Shown here piece after piece: positions 19,237-29,588 of a stretch of DNA of 64,000 nucleotides (position 1 is the stretch's first letter; each line of letters begins with the position of its first letter). The stretch is from assembly GCA_943842625.1 (NCBI GenBank), contig CALTCK010000008.1, positions 1-64,000 on the forward strand. Reading direction: 5' to 3'. The DNA is from an uncultured Flavobacteriaceae bacterium (lineage in GTDB: Bacteria; Bacteroidota; Bacteroidia; Flavobacteriales; Flavobacteriaceae). The position numbers and the translations under genes are program-made. The notes beneath the pieces are model-generated. The model was not told the DNA's origin and did not search any database. It worked only from the letters and a program-made list of their open reading frames with translations.

Positions 19237-20476
19237 TTATAACTTATAAATCCAACTAGATGGGTTCATCTTTTGATCGTTCTGGTAGATTAAAAACTTG
19301 AGGATAGATTTTCCAGAGCTTGCTTTGGTGGCCACCGATCCAATTTCTTGTTTAGTAAAAACTTTATCTCCTTTTTTTACCGTTACATTAGTTAAGTTTT
19401 GATATACTGTAATATAATTACCATGTTTAATAAAAACTGCATTAGAAGCACCTTTAATTTTTTGAATTTCCATCACCTCCCCATTAAATACAGCTCTGGC
19501 TTTGGCATTTTTTTGGGTGGTAATTTCTACACCACTACAATAGGTTGTTACGTTGGGTAATTGAGGGATGTCTCGTATTTCCAAAACGTTTTACAACGAC
19601 TCCATTTTTTATAGGCCAAGGTAGTTTCCCTTTATTTTTGGTAAAATCTGCAGCTAATAATTTTGCTTCAGGTGTTAAGGCTAATCTTATGGAAGATCCG
19701 GCTGTTTTAGTTCCTTTATTAGTGGTATTTTTTTTATTGGAAGCAGCAATGGCATCTCTAATTAACTTCTCTATTTGTTTGTCAATTTTATTAGCTTCTT
19801 TTTGTTTTTTCTGGATTTGTCTAGCAAATTTATTACCGTCTTTTTTTAAAATTGAAATTAACTCATTTTGTTCTTCTAATTCTTTTGATAATTTAGTTTT
19901 TGCTAGTTTATTTTGATTAATAAGAGCTTGTTTTTTCTTTTTGTCTTCTAATAATCCTTGATTTAATTCCTCTAAAACAACAGATTTTTTCTTAATATTT
20001 TCTCCTTGCATTTTACGATGCTTGGCATATTGTTTCATATACTGAAGACGTTTATAGGCTTGTAAAAAACTTTCAGAGGATAATAAAAACATAACCCTAC
20101 TATGCTGCGATTTACTTTTATATGATTTAGCTATCATCGAGGCATAGTCTTCTTTTAGGTCCTTTAATTCGGTTTCTAAAAGTGTAATTTTTGCTTTGTT
20201 ATTATTAATTTCTCGAGAAAGGTAATTGGCCTGTTGATTGGTAACTCTTATTAAGTTTTGACGAGCTATAATTTTACTATTTAAATCCTCTACTTGATTT
20301 AATACCGACTTTTCTTCCTTTTTTGTAGCAAATAACAGACTATTAATTTGCTTAATTTCACTTAATAAAGCTTGTCTTTTTTCTTCTAATTCTTTTTGCT
20401 TATTGACTTGTGCAAATCCTGAACTAAAAAAAATTAGGGATAAAAAAAGAAAAGAATATTTATAAAATCTACTCAT
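19237..20476 (-). pseudogene. EnvC-like murein hydrolase activator (M23), frameshifted
   Basis: A periplasmic protein with a signal peptide, a long coiled coil (about residues 22-250) and a C-terminal LytM/M23 domain, the EnvC layout. The coiled-coil part reads to 19535 and ends shortly after VVKRFGNTRHP. The rest of the M23 domain continues one frame over, from about 19567 to 19237. One extra C (GGG on the plus strand at 19565-19567) explains the break; removing it gives RHPQLPNVTTY and 412 residues in total. The visible M23 part lacks the HxH zinc motif, so it should be an amidase activator rather than a peptidase. Its start abuts the DUF4292 stop, placing it last in the envelope operon. 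Confidence 0.85.
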
Positions 20477-21271
20477 TTAGTTTAGTTGTATTTCTTCATA
20501 GCCGTTAGGTATGGTAAACGGAAAACGAATGGATACATTGTAATCTATTTTTTTATAATTGACTACTATTTGGGTTTTTTCTTCTTTTTGAGTGGCAATT
20601 ATTCTAAAATCTGAAGGAAAATAACCACCCTCTAAATTTTGATAAGTTCCATAATTAATGGTAAACATTCTATCATCGGTTGGTTGTGATAAAGACTCCG
20701 ATGCTATTTTAAAATTATCTGGATTTACTAATAATGAATGTATAAAATTATGAGGTTGCATTTTAGGTTGCAACATATATTTGTTAGCTACAACATCTGA
20801 AACATACTTATTATCTAAATCAAAAATAGATTGACCTAATAGTATTCCTTGTGCTTTTTCAAAATCAATTTCGGTACCTAACCATCTACTCAGTAATGAG
20901 TAATCACCTTTAAAATAAGTGTTAGAAATAGTTTCATAATAGCTAACAGATTCTGGTGTGATCAATAGTTTAGCAAGTGTAATTCCAAGTAGTGATGCCT
21001 TAATCCAAATTTTTTGGTCCTTCTCCATTCTTAAACTAACTGTTAGACTTTGAACATCTCTAACACTTTCGTATTTTACTTGTATTCTTGCAGCTATAGT
21101 AGAAAATTTTGGTAGCGCTTCATCATGACTTTTCATTATATCTTTAGAAGATAAGTTCTTATTTGCTGTTTCTGAACCCACTGCTATTTTACTACCCCCA
21201 CAAGAGGTAATGACTAAACAAATAAATAATATGATACTAAGTTTAATCTTCACTTTACAAATTTTAATCAT
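20477..21271 (-). CDS. DUF4292 family lipoprotein
   Basis: A lipoprotein of 264 residues (signal ending ITSCGG). The mature part is beta-rich and resembles the DUF4292/LolA-LolB type of fold; the family is typical of Bacteroidota. It sits between a TPR protein (eight-base overlap) and the EnvC-like gene (adjacent), an arrangement conserved in Flavobacteriaceae. A role in outer-membrane lipoprotein or envelope handling is plausible but not shown. Confidence 0.85.
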   Translation of the reverse strand: MIKICKVKIKLSIILFICLVITSCGGSKIAVGSETANKNLSSKDIMKSHDEALPKFSTIAARIQVKYESVRDVQSLTVSLRMEKDQKIWIKASLLGITLAKLLITPESVSYYETISNTYFKGDYSLLSRWLGTEIDFEKAQGILLGQSIFDLDNKYVSDVVANKYMLQPKMQPHNFIHSLLVNPDNFKIASESLSQPTDDRMFTINYGTYQNLEGGYFPSDFRIIATQKEEKTQIVVNYKKIDYNVSIRFPFTIPNGYEEIQLN

Positions 21272-22646
21272 CCATCGTTTGATTGGAAATAGATAATTGG
21301 TTTATTTTTTTCTGATACATTTTTGCTTTTTTCAAACTTCCCTTTAAAGTATGTGCAATGATTAATTGTTGGTAAAAATCATATTCCATTTTAGGGTCGT
21401 CAAAAAGATAATCCAATCCCATTTCAAAAATTTCAATAGCTTGATCTGCGTTTTTTAACTCGTTATTTGCAACTCCATTTACTAAGTACAACAGAGGTTG
21501 TGCAGGAAATATTTCTAATCCTTTATTACTTAATAAAATGGCATCCTCATATTTTTCTACTTCAAGTTGTAATAAGACGGTGTTTTTTAATAAGCCGTAA
21601 TTATCTAAATCGTTTTCGATTCCTTTTTTATAGAAATTTAATGCTTTTTCTTTATCCTCTTCCGATAAATAATAATCCCCTAATAACAAATAAACTTGAC
21701 TATTTTCTAAAGCTAAAATATTAAGATCTAAACCTTCAATTTCAGATTTAAAAGCAGGATTTTTTTTAGTGAATATTAAAAAGTCTTCTAAAACGCGGTT
21801 CTTGCTTTTATTTTCAATTTGATCGGAAGTAAAAACAACATTCATAGAATTAATTGACTCTTGAGAGTTACCTTCATCTAGATAAAATTTGTACAAAGCC
21901 AGGTGTGCCAATTGAGATTTTGGTTGTTGTTTTATCAGTTCTTTAGCAGTGTCAAAAGCTTTTTGGGTATTGCCTTCATCGCTATATAAATAAATTAAAT
22001 TAAGGTATTCCTGTTCACTCTTTGGGTTTTTAGTGATTTTTACTTCTAGATTCCTTATTGCTTTTTCAGTATTACTAGTAACTCTGTAAATTTGAGTTCT
22101 TAGTGCATTTCTATAGGTGCTTTCTCCCCATTCTGCGTCTAATTCATCTAGGAATAGTAATGCTTTATCGTATTGTTTTGTGCGATGGTAGAGGTTTGCT
22201 AAATCTTCTTTATAATCGCTGTCTTGCAATACTAGTTTTTTAACTACTGGAATGGCAGCTTTATAATTTTTAGCGTCATAATACATATCGTACAATGCCT
22301 CTAGCACATCTAACTTTTCTGGGCTCCACTCTAAAACAAGGTTATAGTTTATTTCTGCCTCTTCAAAACGTTTTAAAGCGGTCAAATTTTTACCTTTTTC
22401 AAAATAAACAACGGCTTTGTTTTCTTGGTTATCTTTGACTGCAACTTCGGCTTTATCAAGAGCATTTAATGCTAGTTCATAATTTTCTATTCCTTTTTGT
22501 TTTAAAGCTTCAAAAAAGTGTACTTGAAAATCGTCATTTACATTTCCTAAATCATCTGTAGGCATTTTATCTTGGGCTGACATCTCTTTTGGGATACATA
22601 AAATCCCAAAAAATAAAAGACCAAGAAATATGTATTTAATTTTCAC
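21264..22646 (-). CDS. Tetratricopeptide repeat protein with signal peptide
   Basis: A protein of 460 residues with a cleavable signal (MKIKYIFLGLLFFGILCIPKEMSAQ) and TPR repeats over most of its length (about 45-450). The repeats show the alternating small/large residue pattern, for example ENKAVVYFEKGKNLTALKRF and KALNFYKKGIENDLDNYG. It is probably a periplasmic scaffold. It overlaps DUF4292 by eight bases and follows the nucleotidyltransferase gene by seven, so it is part of the same operon. Confidence 0.88.
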   Translation of the reverse strand: MKIKYIFLGLLFFGILCIPKEMSAQDKMPTDDLGNVNDDFQVHFFEALKQKGIENYELALNALDKAEVAVKDNQENKAVVYFEKGKNLTALKRFEEAEINYNLVLEWSPEKLDVLEALYDMYYDAKNYKAAIPVVKKLVLQDSDYKEDLANLYHRTKQYDKALLFLDELDAEWGESTYRNALRTQIYRVTSNTEKAIRNLEVKITKNPKSEQEYLNLIYLYSDEGNTQKAFDTAKELIKQQPKSQLAHLALYKFYLDEGNSQESINSMNVVFTSDQIENKSKNRVLEDFLIFTKKNPAFKSEIEGLDLNILALENSQVYLLLGDYYLSEEDKEKALNFYKKGIENDLDNYGLLKNTVLLQLEVEKYEDAILLSNKGLEIFPAQPLLYLVNGVANNELKNADQAIEIFEMGLDYLFDDPKMEYDFYQQLIIAHTLKGSLKKAKMYQKKINQLSISNQTMDD

Positions 22647-22653
22647 TTTATAA

Positions 22654-23672
22654 TTATTTCAATGCTGAATAGTCACCAATACTAACATTGGTAAACCTAC
22701 CGTTAAAAGTTGCGTGGTTTCCAATCATTGCGTTATTCAAAGTCAGCGCTTTTAATCAATGTATGCGTTTGGATTATGCTATTTTTAACATTGCTGTCTT
22801 CTATGGTAGTATTAGCTCCTATAGAAGCAAACGGACCAACGGTACTATTTATTAGAGTTACTCCTTCTCCAATAAAACATGGTTCTATAATCTTTGAGTT
22901 TGTTGATTTTATAGTATCTGAAATTAAAGCTTCTCTACTTTCGTTTAAAAATCCTAACATTCTACGATTGGTTTCTATGGTGACTTCTTTATTTCCACAA
23001 TCCATCCATTCATCTACAGTACCCGTTTTAAAAACGTTACCATTAGCCATCATTCTTTTAATCCCGTCATTAATTTGATATTCGCCACCCGTTAATGATA
23101 TTGTTATCTATTACATACTGCAATTCATTTTTAAGTACAGCTACATCTTTAAAATAATAAATACCTATAACCGCTTGATCACTCACAAATTCAGTTGGTT
23201 TTTCAACCAATTCAGTTATCTCATGATTTTCATTTAAATTCACCACTCCATAGGCTTCTGGGTTGGCAACTTTTTTAGTCCAAATAACGCTATCTGCTTC
23301 TTTATCTAGATCAAAACATGCTCTAATTAAAGTGTCTGCATAAGCAATAACAGCAGGTCCAGAAAGAGATTGCTCTGCACACATAATTGCGTGTCCTGTG
23401 CCTAATGGATTTAATTGTCGATAAATACTTGCCTTAGCTCCTAGTTCTGTTGCTAACTGTTTTAAGCTATCAACCACCTCATCTCCAAACCAAGCTGGGT
23501 CTCCTAGAATAAATGCTATTTCATCTATGGGTTCATCTAATAAATTTGCAATATCTTCTACCAAACGATGTACTATTGGTTTCCCTGCTACTGGAATTAA
23601 TGGCTTTGGGACAGTTAAACTATGCGGTCTCAGACGTGATCCTCTTCCCGCCATTGGTACTATTATTTTCAT
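22654..23672 (-). pseudogene. Sugar-phosphate nucleotidyltransferase, two frameshifts
   Basis: A nucleotidyltransferase with an N-terminal Rossmann domain (GRGSRLRPHSLTVPKPLIP at 9-27) and a C-terminal left-handed beta-helix of hexapeptide repeats (IIEPCFIGEGVTLINSTVG). It activates a sugar phosphate with NTP. The reading frame changes twice: near 23088-23090 (an extra base in CCC on the plus strand, between INGG and EYQINDG) and near 22736 (between SADFD and NAMIGNHATF). Correcting both gives about 338 residues with a normal end at 22656. The gene lies in an operon between dut and the TPR gene. Two separate +1 events in an otherwise clean gene suggest sequence error. The exact sugar is undetermined. 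Confidence 0.85.
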
Positions 23673-23714
23673 ATATAATTCCTGTTAATTCAGGGTTTTT
23701 AAATTATTTTTTAT

Positions 23715-24150
23715 CTATTTCACTCCGGTACTACCAAATCCTCCAGTACCTCTTTCCGTTTCTCCTAAAACATCTACTTTTTGCCATGCTGCTCTCTCGT
23801 GTTTTGCGATCACTAATTGCGCTACTCGTTCTCCATTCTCTATTGTAAAATCTTCATTGGAAAGATTCACCAATATCACTCCTATTTCACCTCGATAATC
23901 TGCATCAACAGTACCTGGAGCATTTAATACTGTGATTCCCTTTTTTGCAGCCAAACCACTTCTTGGTCTAACTTGAGCTTCAATACCAATAGGCAACTCT
24001 ATAAAAAGTCCTGTTTTAATAATTGTTCTTTCTAAGGGTTTTAATGTTACTGCTGTTGTCTAAATTAGCTCTTAAGTCCATTCCAGCTGAAGCAATGGTC
24101 TCATATTCAGGTAATGAATGGGTGGATTTGTTGATTATTTTTATATTCAT
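23715..24150 (-). pseudogene. dut: dUTP diphosphatase, frameshifted
   Basis: A trimeric dUTPase that converts dUTP to dUMP and pyrophosphate, keeping uracil out of DNA and supplying dUMP for thymidylate. Motif 1 (AGMDLRA) is in the first frame, from the ATG at 24150. Motif 3 ([14 protein letters not shown], with the catalytic Asp) and the C-terminal glycine-rich motif 5 ([10 protein letters not shown]) are in the next frame. Removing one base at 24056-24057 gives LDTAVTLKP and an intact 144-residue enzyme. Since dut is normally essential, a real frameshift here is unlikely unless another copy exists. It lies 42 bases upstream of the nucleotidyltransferase gene. Confidence 0.9.
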
Positions 24151-24180
24151 TTAGTATGTAATAACTTAATAACTTCTTTT

Positions 24181-25641
24181 TTATCTTTTTATTAGTTGTT
24201 TGATTTCTTTCTTTTCTGAAACAAAAATCATTCCTAAAAACACTGTTAGTAAAACTGTCCCTTTCCAGATACTTCCATGGAAAACATAGAATGAAAATAC
24301 CGAAAATACAATAGATAACAATAGGTATAATCCTATTTTTTTTAAATCGTAAGGGACCTTATAATGTTTCCTTCCTAAAAAATAAGAAACCATCATCATA
24401 CTACCGTATGCTGCCAATGTGGCTATAGCAGATCCTCTATAGCTAATAATTGGTATTAATAAGAAATTAAGTGTTAATGTAATGATGGCTCCAAAAACAG
24501 AAATATAAGCGCCAAATTTAGTGCGATCGGTTACTTTATACCAAACAGATAAGTTGTGATAGATTCCTAGACATAAATTAGCCAATAGAATAATAGGAAC
24601 AATTACTAATGCTTCCCAAAAACTACTATCTGGAATTAGTACTAATTTAAAAAAGTCTAAATAAACAACTACAAAAAGTAATATGAAGCTCCCTAAAATG
24701 GTGTAGTATTTTGTAATAGTAGCATAAGTTTCTTTAGCATTTTCGCTTTTAGAATGGTTAAAGAAAAATGGCTCTATTCCTAATCGAAAAGCGGTTGCAA
24801 ACAAGGTCATGAAAACACCTAACTTGTAACAAGCGGCATACATTCCTAGTTCGGCATCTGCAATCTCTGAAGGCAATAAATAACGTAATAAAATTTTATC
24901 AAAGGCTTCGTTTACGGAAAATGCAATCCCCGCTATTAATACTGGTAATGCGTATTTCATCATTTTTTTCCAAATAACTAGATCAAATAAAAGCTTCATT
25001 TTCAAATATAGAGGCATTAAAATTAGAAATGTAATTCCACTAGCAATTAAATTTGAAATAAATACATAAGCTACTTTTCCTTCCTCTAAATTAATAGAGC
25101 TCCACAAGGAATTTGCATCGTTTTTAGCCCAAAGAGGAAGCACTAAAAAGAAGAATAAATTAAATCCTAGATTGGTACAAACATTAATAATTTTAATGAT
25201 AGCATAACGAGTTGGTTTTTCGTTAGCTCGTAACCATACAAAAGGGATAACCACTAAAGCGTCTAAACCTAAAATAAATAATCCATAGGTAATATATTCA
25301 ACTTTAAAATTAAGAAATGTGGCAATTTCAGCTTTTAGAAAAAGTGTGATAGTTAAAAAAACAAGAGTTGTAACCGTAAGTGAAAAGAGCGCAGTAGATT
25401 GTACTTTTTCTTTTTGAAAATCATCCTTATTAGTAAATCTAAAAAAAGCTGTTTCCATTCCATAAGAAAGAAGAACATTCCCCAGGATAAGAAATGCCAT
25501 GTATGAAGCGTATACTCCATATTGTTCTTTACCAAGAACCAATACATATAATGGTACTAAAAAAATAGCTAAAGCCCGAGGTAAAACAGTCGCTAATCCG
25601 TAAATAAATGTTTGCTTGAAGAGTTTTTTTAAAATTACCAA
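24181..25641 (-). CDS. Oligosaccharide flippase family protein (MATE/Wzx-type)
   Basis: A membrane protein of 486 residues with about 12-14 predicted helices of the polysaccharide biosynthesis/flippase type, including the N-terminal pattern QTFIYGLATVLPRALAIFLV. It should move lipid-linked glycans or a similar amphipathic lipid across the inner membrane. The start is a TTG (VILKKLFKQ context); no nearby ATG would keep the first helix. It is the first gene of the envelope operon that runs through dut to the EnvC-like gene, and is separate from the polysaccharide locus at 40-63 kb. Confidence 0.88.
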   Translation of the reverse strand: MVILKKLFKQTFIYGLATVLPRALAIFLVPLYVLVLGKEQYGVYASYMAFLILGNVLLSYGMETAFFRFTNKDDFQKEKVQSTALFSLTVTTLVFLTITLFLKAEIATFLNFKVEYITYGLFILGLDALVVIPFVWLRANEKPTRYAIIKIINVCTNLGFNLFFFLVLPLWAKNDANSLWSSINLEEGKVAYVFISNLIASGITFLILMPLYLKMKLLFDLVIWKKMMKYALPVLIAGIAFSVNEAFDKILLRYLLPSEIADAELGMYAACYKLGVFMTLFATAFRLGIEPFFFNHSKSENAKETYATITKYYTILGSFILLFVVVYLDFFKLVLIPDSSFWEALVIVPIILLANLCLGIYHNLSVWYKVTDRTKFGAYISVFGAIITLTLNFLLIPIISYRGSAIATLAAYGSMMMVSYFLGRKHYKVPYDLKKIGLYLLLSIVFSVFSFYVFHGSIWKGTVLLTVFLGMIFVSEKKEIKQLIKR

Positions 25642-25872
25642 TCTTCTAATGTTTTTCGTTAATATTTAAATGTACAAAATGCGATGGAAATAATAAGCAA
25701 AATATGACAAATGCTATGTTTTCCGAAAAATTAGATAGTACTTTTTTTAGTCTTATTTAAAAAGTTGTTCATTGCTCAAACTAAAACTCCTTTAAATAAA
25801 TTAGCGGAAATTGCACACCAAAATATAGAGAACAACAGATGGAGATTATTTTGATAATAGGATGAGCTAAAC

Positions 25873-25905
25873 AAAAAAGCCTTTTAATAAACTTAAAAGG
25901 CTTTT
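25873..25905 (-). terminator. Rho-independent terminator of the atp operon
   Basis: A perfect 13-base-pair stem (arms 25875-25887 and 25893-25905) with a five-base loop. On the minus strand it ends in a run of T. It lies 32 bases past the atpG stop and so closes the minus-strand atp operon. Confidence 0.85.
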
Positions 25906-25937
25906 GTATATTTATGAAATTTGGTTTGCTAAAAGTT

Positions 25938-26804
25938 TTATCCAGCTAAAGCCTCTGCTCCACCAACAATTTCTAAAATTTCGTTAGTTATCGCAGCTTG
26001 CCTTGCTTTGTTATACTGCAGGGTTAAAGCATCACGCAATTCGGTAGCATTATCTGTTGCTTTGTGCATAGCTGTCATACGAGCTCCGTGTTCACTTGCA
26101 GAAGAATCTCTTAAGGCTTTAAATAATTGCATTTTTAAACTCTTTGGAATTAATTCTTCAACTATTTTTTCTTTTGACGGCTCAAATATGTAGTCGGATA
26201 CTTCTACTTTTTCATCAAGTTCCTGATTTGAGACAATTGGTAAAAATTGTTCATTCATGATTATTTGAGTGGCAGCATTTTTAAACTTATTATAGATTAA
26301 TATAATTTTGTCATACGTCCCATCAGTAAATAAATTCATTAACTTCTGTGCAATTTGCGCGTTGTTTTCGTAAGTTAACACATCGAAAATTTCAGTATTA
26401 TTTTCAATAATAGTCTGTTCTTTATTTAAAACGTCATTTGCTTTTTTTCCTAAAGTAAAAAAATCTACCTGCTTCCCTTTGTAAGTTTCGTTCATTAAAG
26501 ACAAACTACTTTTTACAATATTAGAATTAAAGGCACCGGCCAATCCACGATTAGAAGAAATAGCAACTAATAGTACTTTTTTTACTTCTCTATCTGCTGT
26601 ATAATCGCTACCAATATCACCATCTAAAGTTGCACTTAAACTTTGTAATAATTCGGTTTGTTTATCTGCATAAGGACGCATAGTGGTAATAGCATCTTGT
26701 GCTTTTTTCAATTTTGCAGCAGATACCATTTTCATGGCACTAGTAATCTGCATCGTTGAAGATACCGAAGATATTCTATTACGTATTTCTTTTAAATTTG
26801 CCAT
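25938..26804 (-). CDS. atpG: ATP synthase F1 subunit gamma
   Basis: The central rotor shaft of F1, 288 residues, with the conserved N-terminal helix (MANLKEIRNRISSV, ITSAMKMVSAAKLKKAQ) and C-terminal helix (ITNEILEIVGGAEAL) that form the coiled coil. Last gene of the operon, 56 bases after atpA, followed by a strong terminator. In Bacteroidota the beta and epsilon genes lie elsewhere, which fits their absence here. Confidence 0.97.
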   Translation of the reverse strand: MANLKEIRNRISSVSSTMQITSAMKMVSAAKLKKAQDAITTMRPYADKQTELLQSLSATLDGDIGSDYTADREVKKVLLVAISSNRGLAGAFNSNIVKSSLSLMNETYKGKQVDFFTLGKKANDVLNKEQTIIENNTEIFDVLTYENNAQIAQKLMNLFTDGTYDKIILIYNKFKNAATQIIMNEQFLPIVSNQELDEKVEVSDYIFEPSKEKIVEELIPKSLKMQLFKALRDSSASEHGARMTAMHKATDNATELRDALTLQYNKARQAAITNEILEIVGGAEALAG

Positions 26805-26860
26805 TATATCAAGTGTAAAGCAATCAGTAATTAAATATTATAATTACTAATTGCTAATTT

Positions 26861-28438
26861 TTAATTGTAATTAGCTGCAATATCATTAGCTACTTTTGAC
26901 AAAACTTCAATTGCTTCGTCGGTTAATTTTCCAGCTTTTAAGGTATCTAAAGTATCTCTATGTTTAGCATTAAGGTATTCGATGAAATCTCTTTCAAATT
27001 CTTTTACCTTATTCACAGGCACATCGCGTAATAAGTTTTTAGATCCTGCGTAAATAATTGCAATTTGGTCTTCAACTGTAAACGGATCATTTTGTGCTTG
27101 TTTTAAAATTTCAACGTTACGTTTTCCTTTTTCAATAACACTCAAAGTTGCGGCATCCAAATCGGAACCAAACTTAGCAAATGCTTCTAATTCACGGAAT
27201 TGTGCTTGGTCTAACTTAAGTGTACCTGAAACTTTTTTCATTGATTTAACCTGAGCGTTTCCCCCAACACGAGATACAGAAATACCTACGTTAATCGCTG
27301 GACGAACCCCAGAGTTAAATAAATCTCCATCTAAAAATATTTGACCATCGGTAATCGAAATTACATTTGTTGGAATATAAGCAGATACATCACCCGCTTG
27401 AGTTTCAATAATAGGTAACGCTGTTAACGAACCACCACCTTTTACAACATCTTTTAAAGAGTCTGGTAAATCGTTCATACGTTTAGCGATATCGTCATCA
27501 TTGATCACTTTTGCTGAACGCTCTAATAATCTTGAGTGAAGGTAAAATACATCACCTGGGTACGCCTCACGTCCTGGTGGACGACGTAATAATAATGATA
27601 CCTCACGGTAAGCTACCGCCTGTTTAGATAAATCATCATAAATTATTAATGCTGGACGACCAGTGTCTCTAAAATACTCTCCAATTGCAGCACCTGCGAA
27701 AGGGGCATAAACTTGCATTGGGGCAGGATCACTTGCGTTTGCAGCAACAATGGTTGTGTAAGCTAGTGCCCCTTTTTCTTCTAATACTTTAGCAATATTT
27801 GCTACTGTAGAAGCTTTTTGCCCAATTGCAACATATATACAATATACTGGTTCCCCAGCGTCGTAAAATTCTTTTTGGTTTAGAATCGTATCAATACAAA
27901 CCGTTGTTTTACCGGTTTGACGGTCACCAATCACCAATTCACGTTGTCCTCTACCTACTGGAATCATCGCATCAATCGATTTAATTCCTGTTTGAAGCGG
28001 TTCTGTTACAGGCTCACGAAAAATTACACCTGGAGCAATTCGCTCTAACGGCATTTCGTAAGTTGTCCCCTCTATCGGTCCTTTACCGTCAATAGGCTCT
28101 CCTAGCGTATTTACAACACGGCCAGAAATACCTTCTCCTACATTAATAGATGCTATACGTTGTGTACGTTTTACTGTGGAACCTTCAACAATGTTTTTAG
28201 AGTGACCTAATAATACCACCCCTACATTATCTTCTTCAAGGTTAAGTACAATTCCTTCCAATCCGTTTTCGAATTCTACTAATTCGCCGTATTGTGCATT
28301 TGATAATCCGTAAACGCGAGCGATACCATCACCTACAGTTAGAACACTTCCTACTTCATCTAATGAAGCGGTAGATTCGTAACCTGATAATTGATTTTTT
28401 AAAATTGCTGATACTTCAGCTGGTTTAACTTCTGCCAT
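26861..28438 (-). CDS. atpA: ATP synthase F1 subunit alpha
   Basis: The non-catalytic nucleotide-binding subunit, 525 residues, with the Walker A motif GDRQTGKT (about 174-181), the YDDLSKQ Walker B region and the family signature [22 protein letters not shown]. Starts at an ATG with MAEVKPAEV. Lies 38 bases after atpH. The sequence is complete, with no anomaly. Confidence 0.98.
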   Translation of the reverse strand: MAEVKPAEVSAILKNQLSGYESTASLDEVGSVLTVGDGIARVYGLSNAQYGELVEFENGLEGIVLNLEEDNVGVVLLGHSKNIVEGSTVKRTQRIASINVGEGISGRVVNTLGEPIDGKGPIEGTTYEMPLERIAPGVIFREPVTEPLQTGIKSIDAMIPVGRGQRELVIGDRQTGKTTVCIDTILNQKEFYDAGEPVYCIYVAIGQKASTVANIAKVLEEKGALAYTTIVAANASDPAPMQVYAPFAGAAIGEYFRDTGRPALIIYDDLSKQAVAYREVSLLLRRPPGREAYPGDVFYLHSRLLERSAKVINDDDIAKRMNDLPDSLKDVVKGGGSLTALPIIETQAGDVSAYIPTNVISITDGQIFLDGDLFNSGVRPAINVGISVSRVGGNAQVKSMKKVSGTLKLDQAQFRELEAFAKFGSDLDAATLSVIEKGKRNVEILKQAQNDPFTVEDQIAIIYAGSKNLLRDVPVNKVKEFERDFIEYLNAKHRDTLDTLKAGKLTDEAIEVLSKVANDIAANYN

Positions 28439-28476
28439 TTTTCAACTATATTATTCAGAATAAATCTGACGTTTAT

Positions 28477-29019
28477 TTAAATACTTTTACTAAATTCTCG
28501 TTTAATTTTTGCTAGGCTGTTTGCTATACTAGCATTGTACTGTAAATCTCCTATTCGTAAAACAAATCCACCAATTATCGATTCATCAATAGTACTTTCC
28601 AAAGTTACCTTATCACTTCCTGTTAGTTCTTTTACTTTGACCAGTACTTTTTCTTCTAATTCTGGAGAAAGAGCTACAGCGGTTGTTACTCGAGCTACTT
28701 TAATTCCTTGAAATTCTTTGTATAATTCGATATAGCTTATAGCTACATGATTTAACAAAGAGGCTCTTTTATTAGCAACTAATGTAGAAATCAATGATTT
28801 GGTAATATCTGTTTGTTCTCTAAATATTTTATGCAGCGCTTCTTTTTTATCTTCATCGTTATAAACCGGATTAAAAAGCATTTCGCTCAAATCACTATTG
28901 TCAGAAATAGTTTTGGAAATCGACTGCATATCTTCAAAAGCAACATGAGCTGTGTTGGTCTCTGATGCTTGAAGTAAAACTGCTTTTGCGTAACGTCTTG
29001 CTGCTCTAATTCCAATCAT
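28477..29019 (-). CDS. atpH: ATP synthase F1 subunit delta
   Basis: The stator subunit that links F1 to the b-subunit stalk, 180 residues, with the N-terminal helical domain (RAARRYAKAVLLQA) and the C-terminal signature DESIIGGFVLRIGDLQYN. It lies six bases after atpF, so the two are tightly coupled. Confidence 0.96.
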   Translation of the reverse strand: MIGIRAARRYAKAVLLQASETNTAHVAFEDMQSISKTISDNSDLSEMLFNPVYNDEDKKEALHKIFREQTDITKSLISTLVANKRASLLNHVAISYIELYKEFQGIKVARVTTAVALSPELEEKVLVKVKELTGSDKVTLESTIDESIIGGFVLRIGDLQYNASIANSLAKIKREFSKSI

Positions 29020-29025
29020 TTAATT

Positions 29026-29520
29026 TTAATTTAAAGTAGAATCGTTCAACATGTCTTCTACTAATTTTAATTGTTTGTCTTTATTAGAAAGTTCTTCTTT
29101 TACAACTTTTTCAGCAATTTCGATAGATAATGACGCCATCTGACTTTTTAAATCTGCCATTGCTGATTTTTTTTCATTCTTAATAGCTTCTTGAGCCTGA
29201 GAAATTATAGCGTCAGCTGTGATCTTTGCTTCTTCTTTAGCATCAGATATCATTTTTACTTTAATATCACGTGCTTCTTTTATCATGGCTTCTCTTTCAA
29301 TTCTAGCATCTTTTAAAATCCGCTCATTATTAGCTGTAAGATTTTTCATTTCTTCCCTAGCATTTTCAGCTTCTTTAAGTGCTTTCAAAATAGAGGTTTC
29401 TCTATCGTTTACAGAATTAAGAATTGGCTTCCAAGCGAATTTTCCTAATATAAAAAGTAAAATCAAAAAAGAAAGTGTTGTCCAAAAAATAAGCCCTATA
29501 TCTGGGGTCACTAAATCCAT
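29026..29520 (-). CDS. atpF: ATP synthase Fo subunit b
   Basis: The peripheral stalk subunit, 164 residues: one N-terminal membrane helix (about 8-27, IGLIFWTTLSFLILLFILGKF) and a long charged helix to about residue 150 that dimerises. It sits 68 bases after atpE; an intercistronic hairpin lies in that gap. Confidence 0.96.
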   Translation of the reverse strand: MDLVTPDIGLIFWTTLSFLILLFILGKFAWKPILNSVNDRETSILKALKEAENAREEMKNLTANNERILKDARIEREAMIKEARDIKVKMISDAKEEAKITADAIISQAQEAIKNEKKSAMADLKSQMASLSIEIAEKVVKEELSNKDKQLKLVEDMLNDSTLN

Positions 29521-29552
29521 AGTTGTAATTTATTTATAATTAATTTTTTATA

Positions 29553-29583
29553 AAAAAGGTGTAACCAATGATTACACCTTTTT
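29553..29583 (-). promoter_or_regulatory. Intercistronic hairpin between atpE and atpF
   Basis: A perfect 12-base-pair stem (arms 29553-29564 and 29572-29583) with a seven-base loop, just past the atpE stop. On the minus strand no long T run follows the stem beyond the T residues inside it, so termination may be partial. It could stabilise the atpE transcript or reduce read-through into atpF, matching the high copy number of subunit c in the ring. Confidence 0.6.
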
Positions 29584-29588
29584 GATTT

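Noticed and set aside
25735-25854. A short open stretch of about 40 codons (ending ENNRWRLF) on the plus strand
   Set aside because: It has no start codon or recognisable family and overlaps the flippase upstream region; too little to call a gene remnant.
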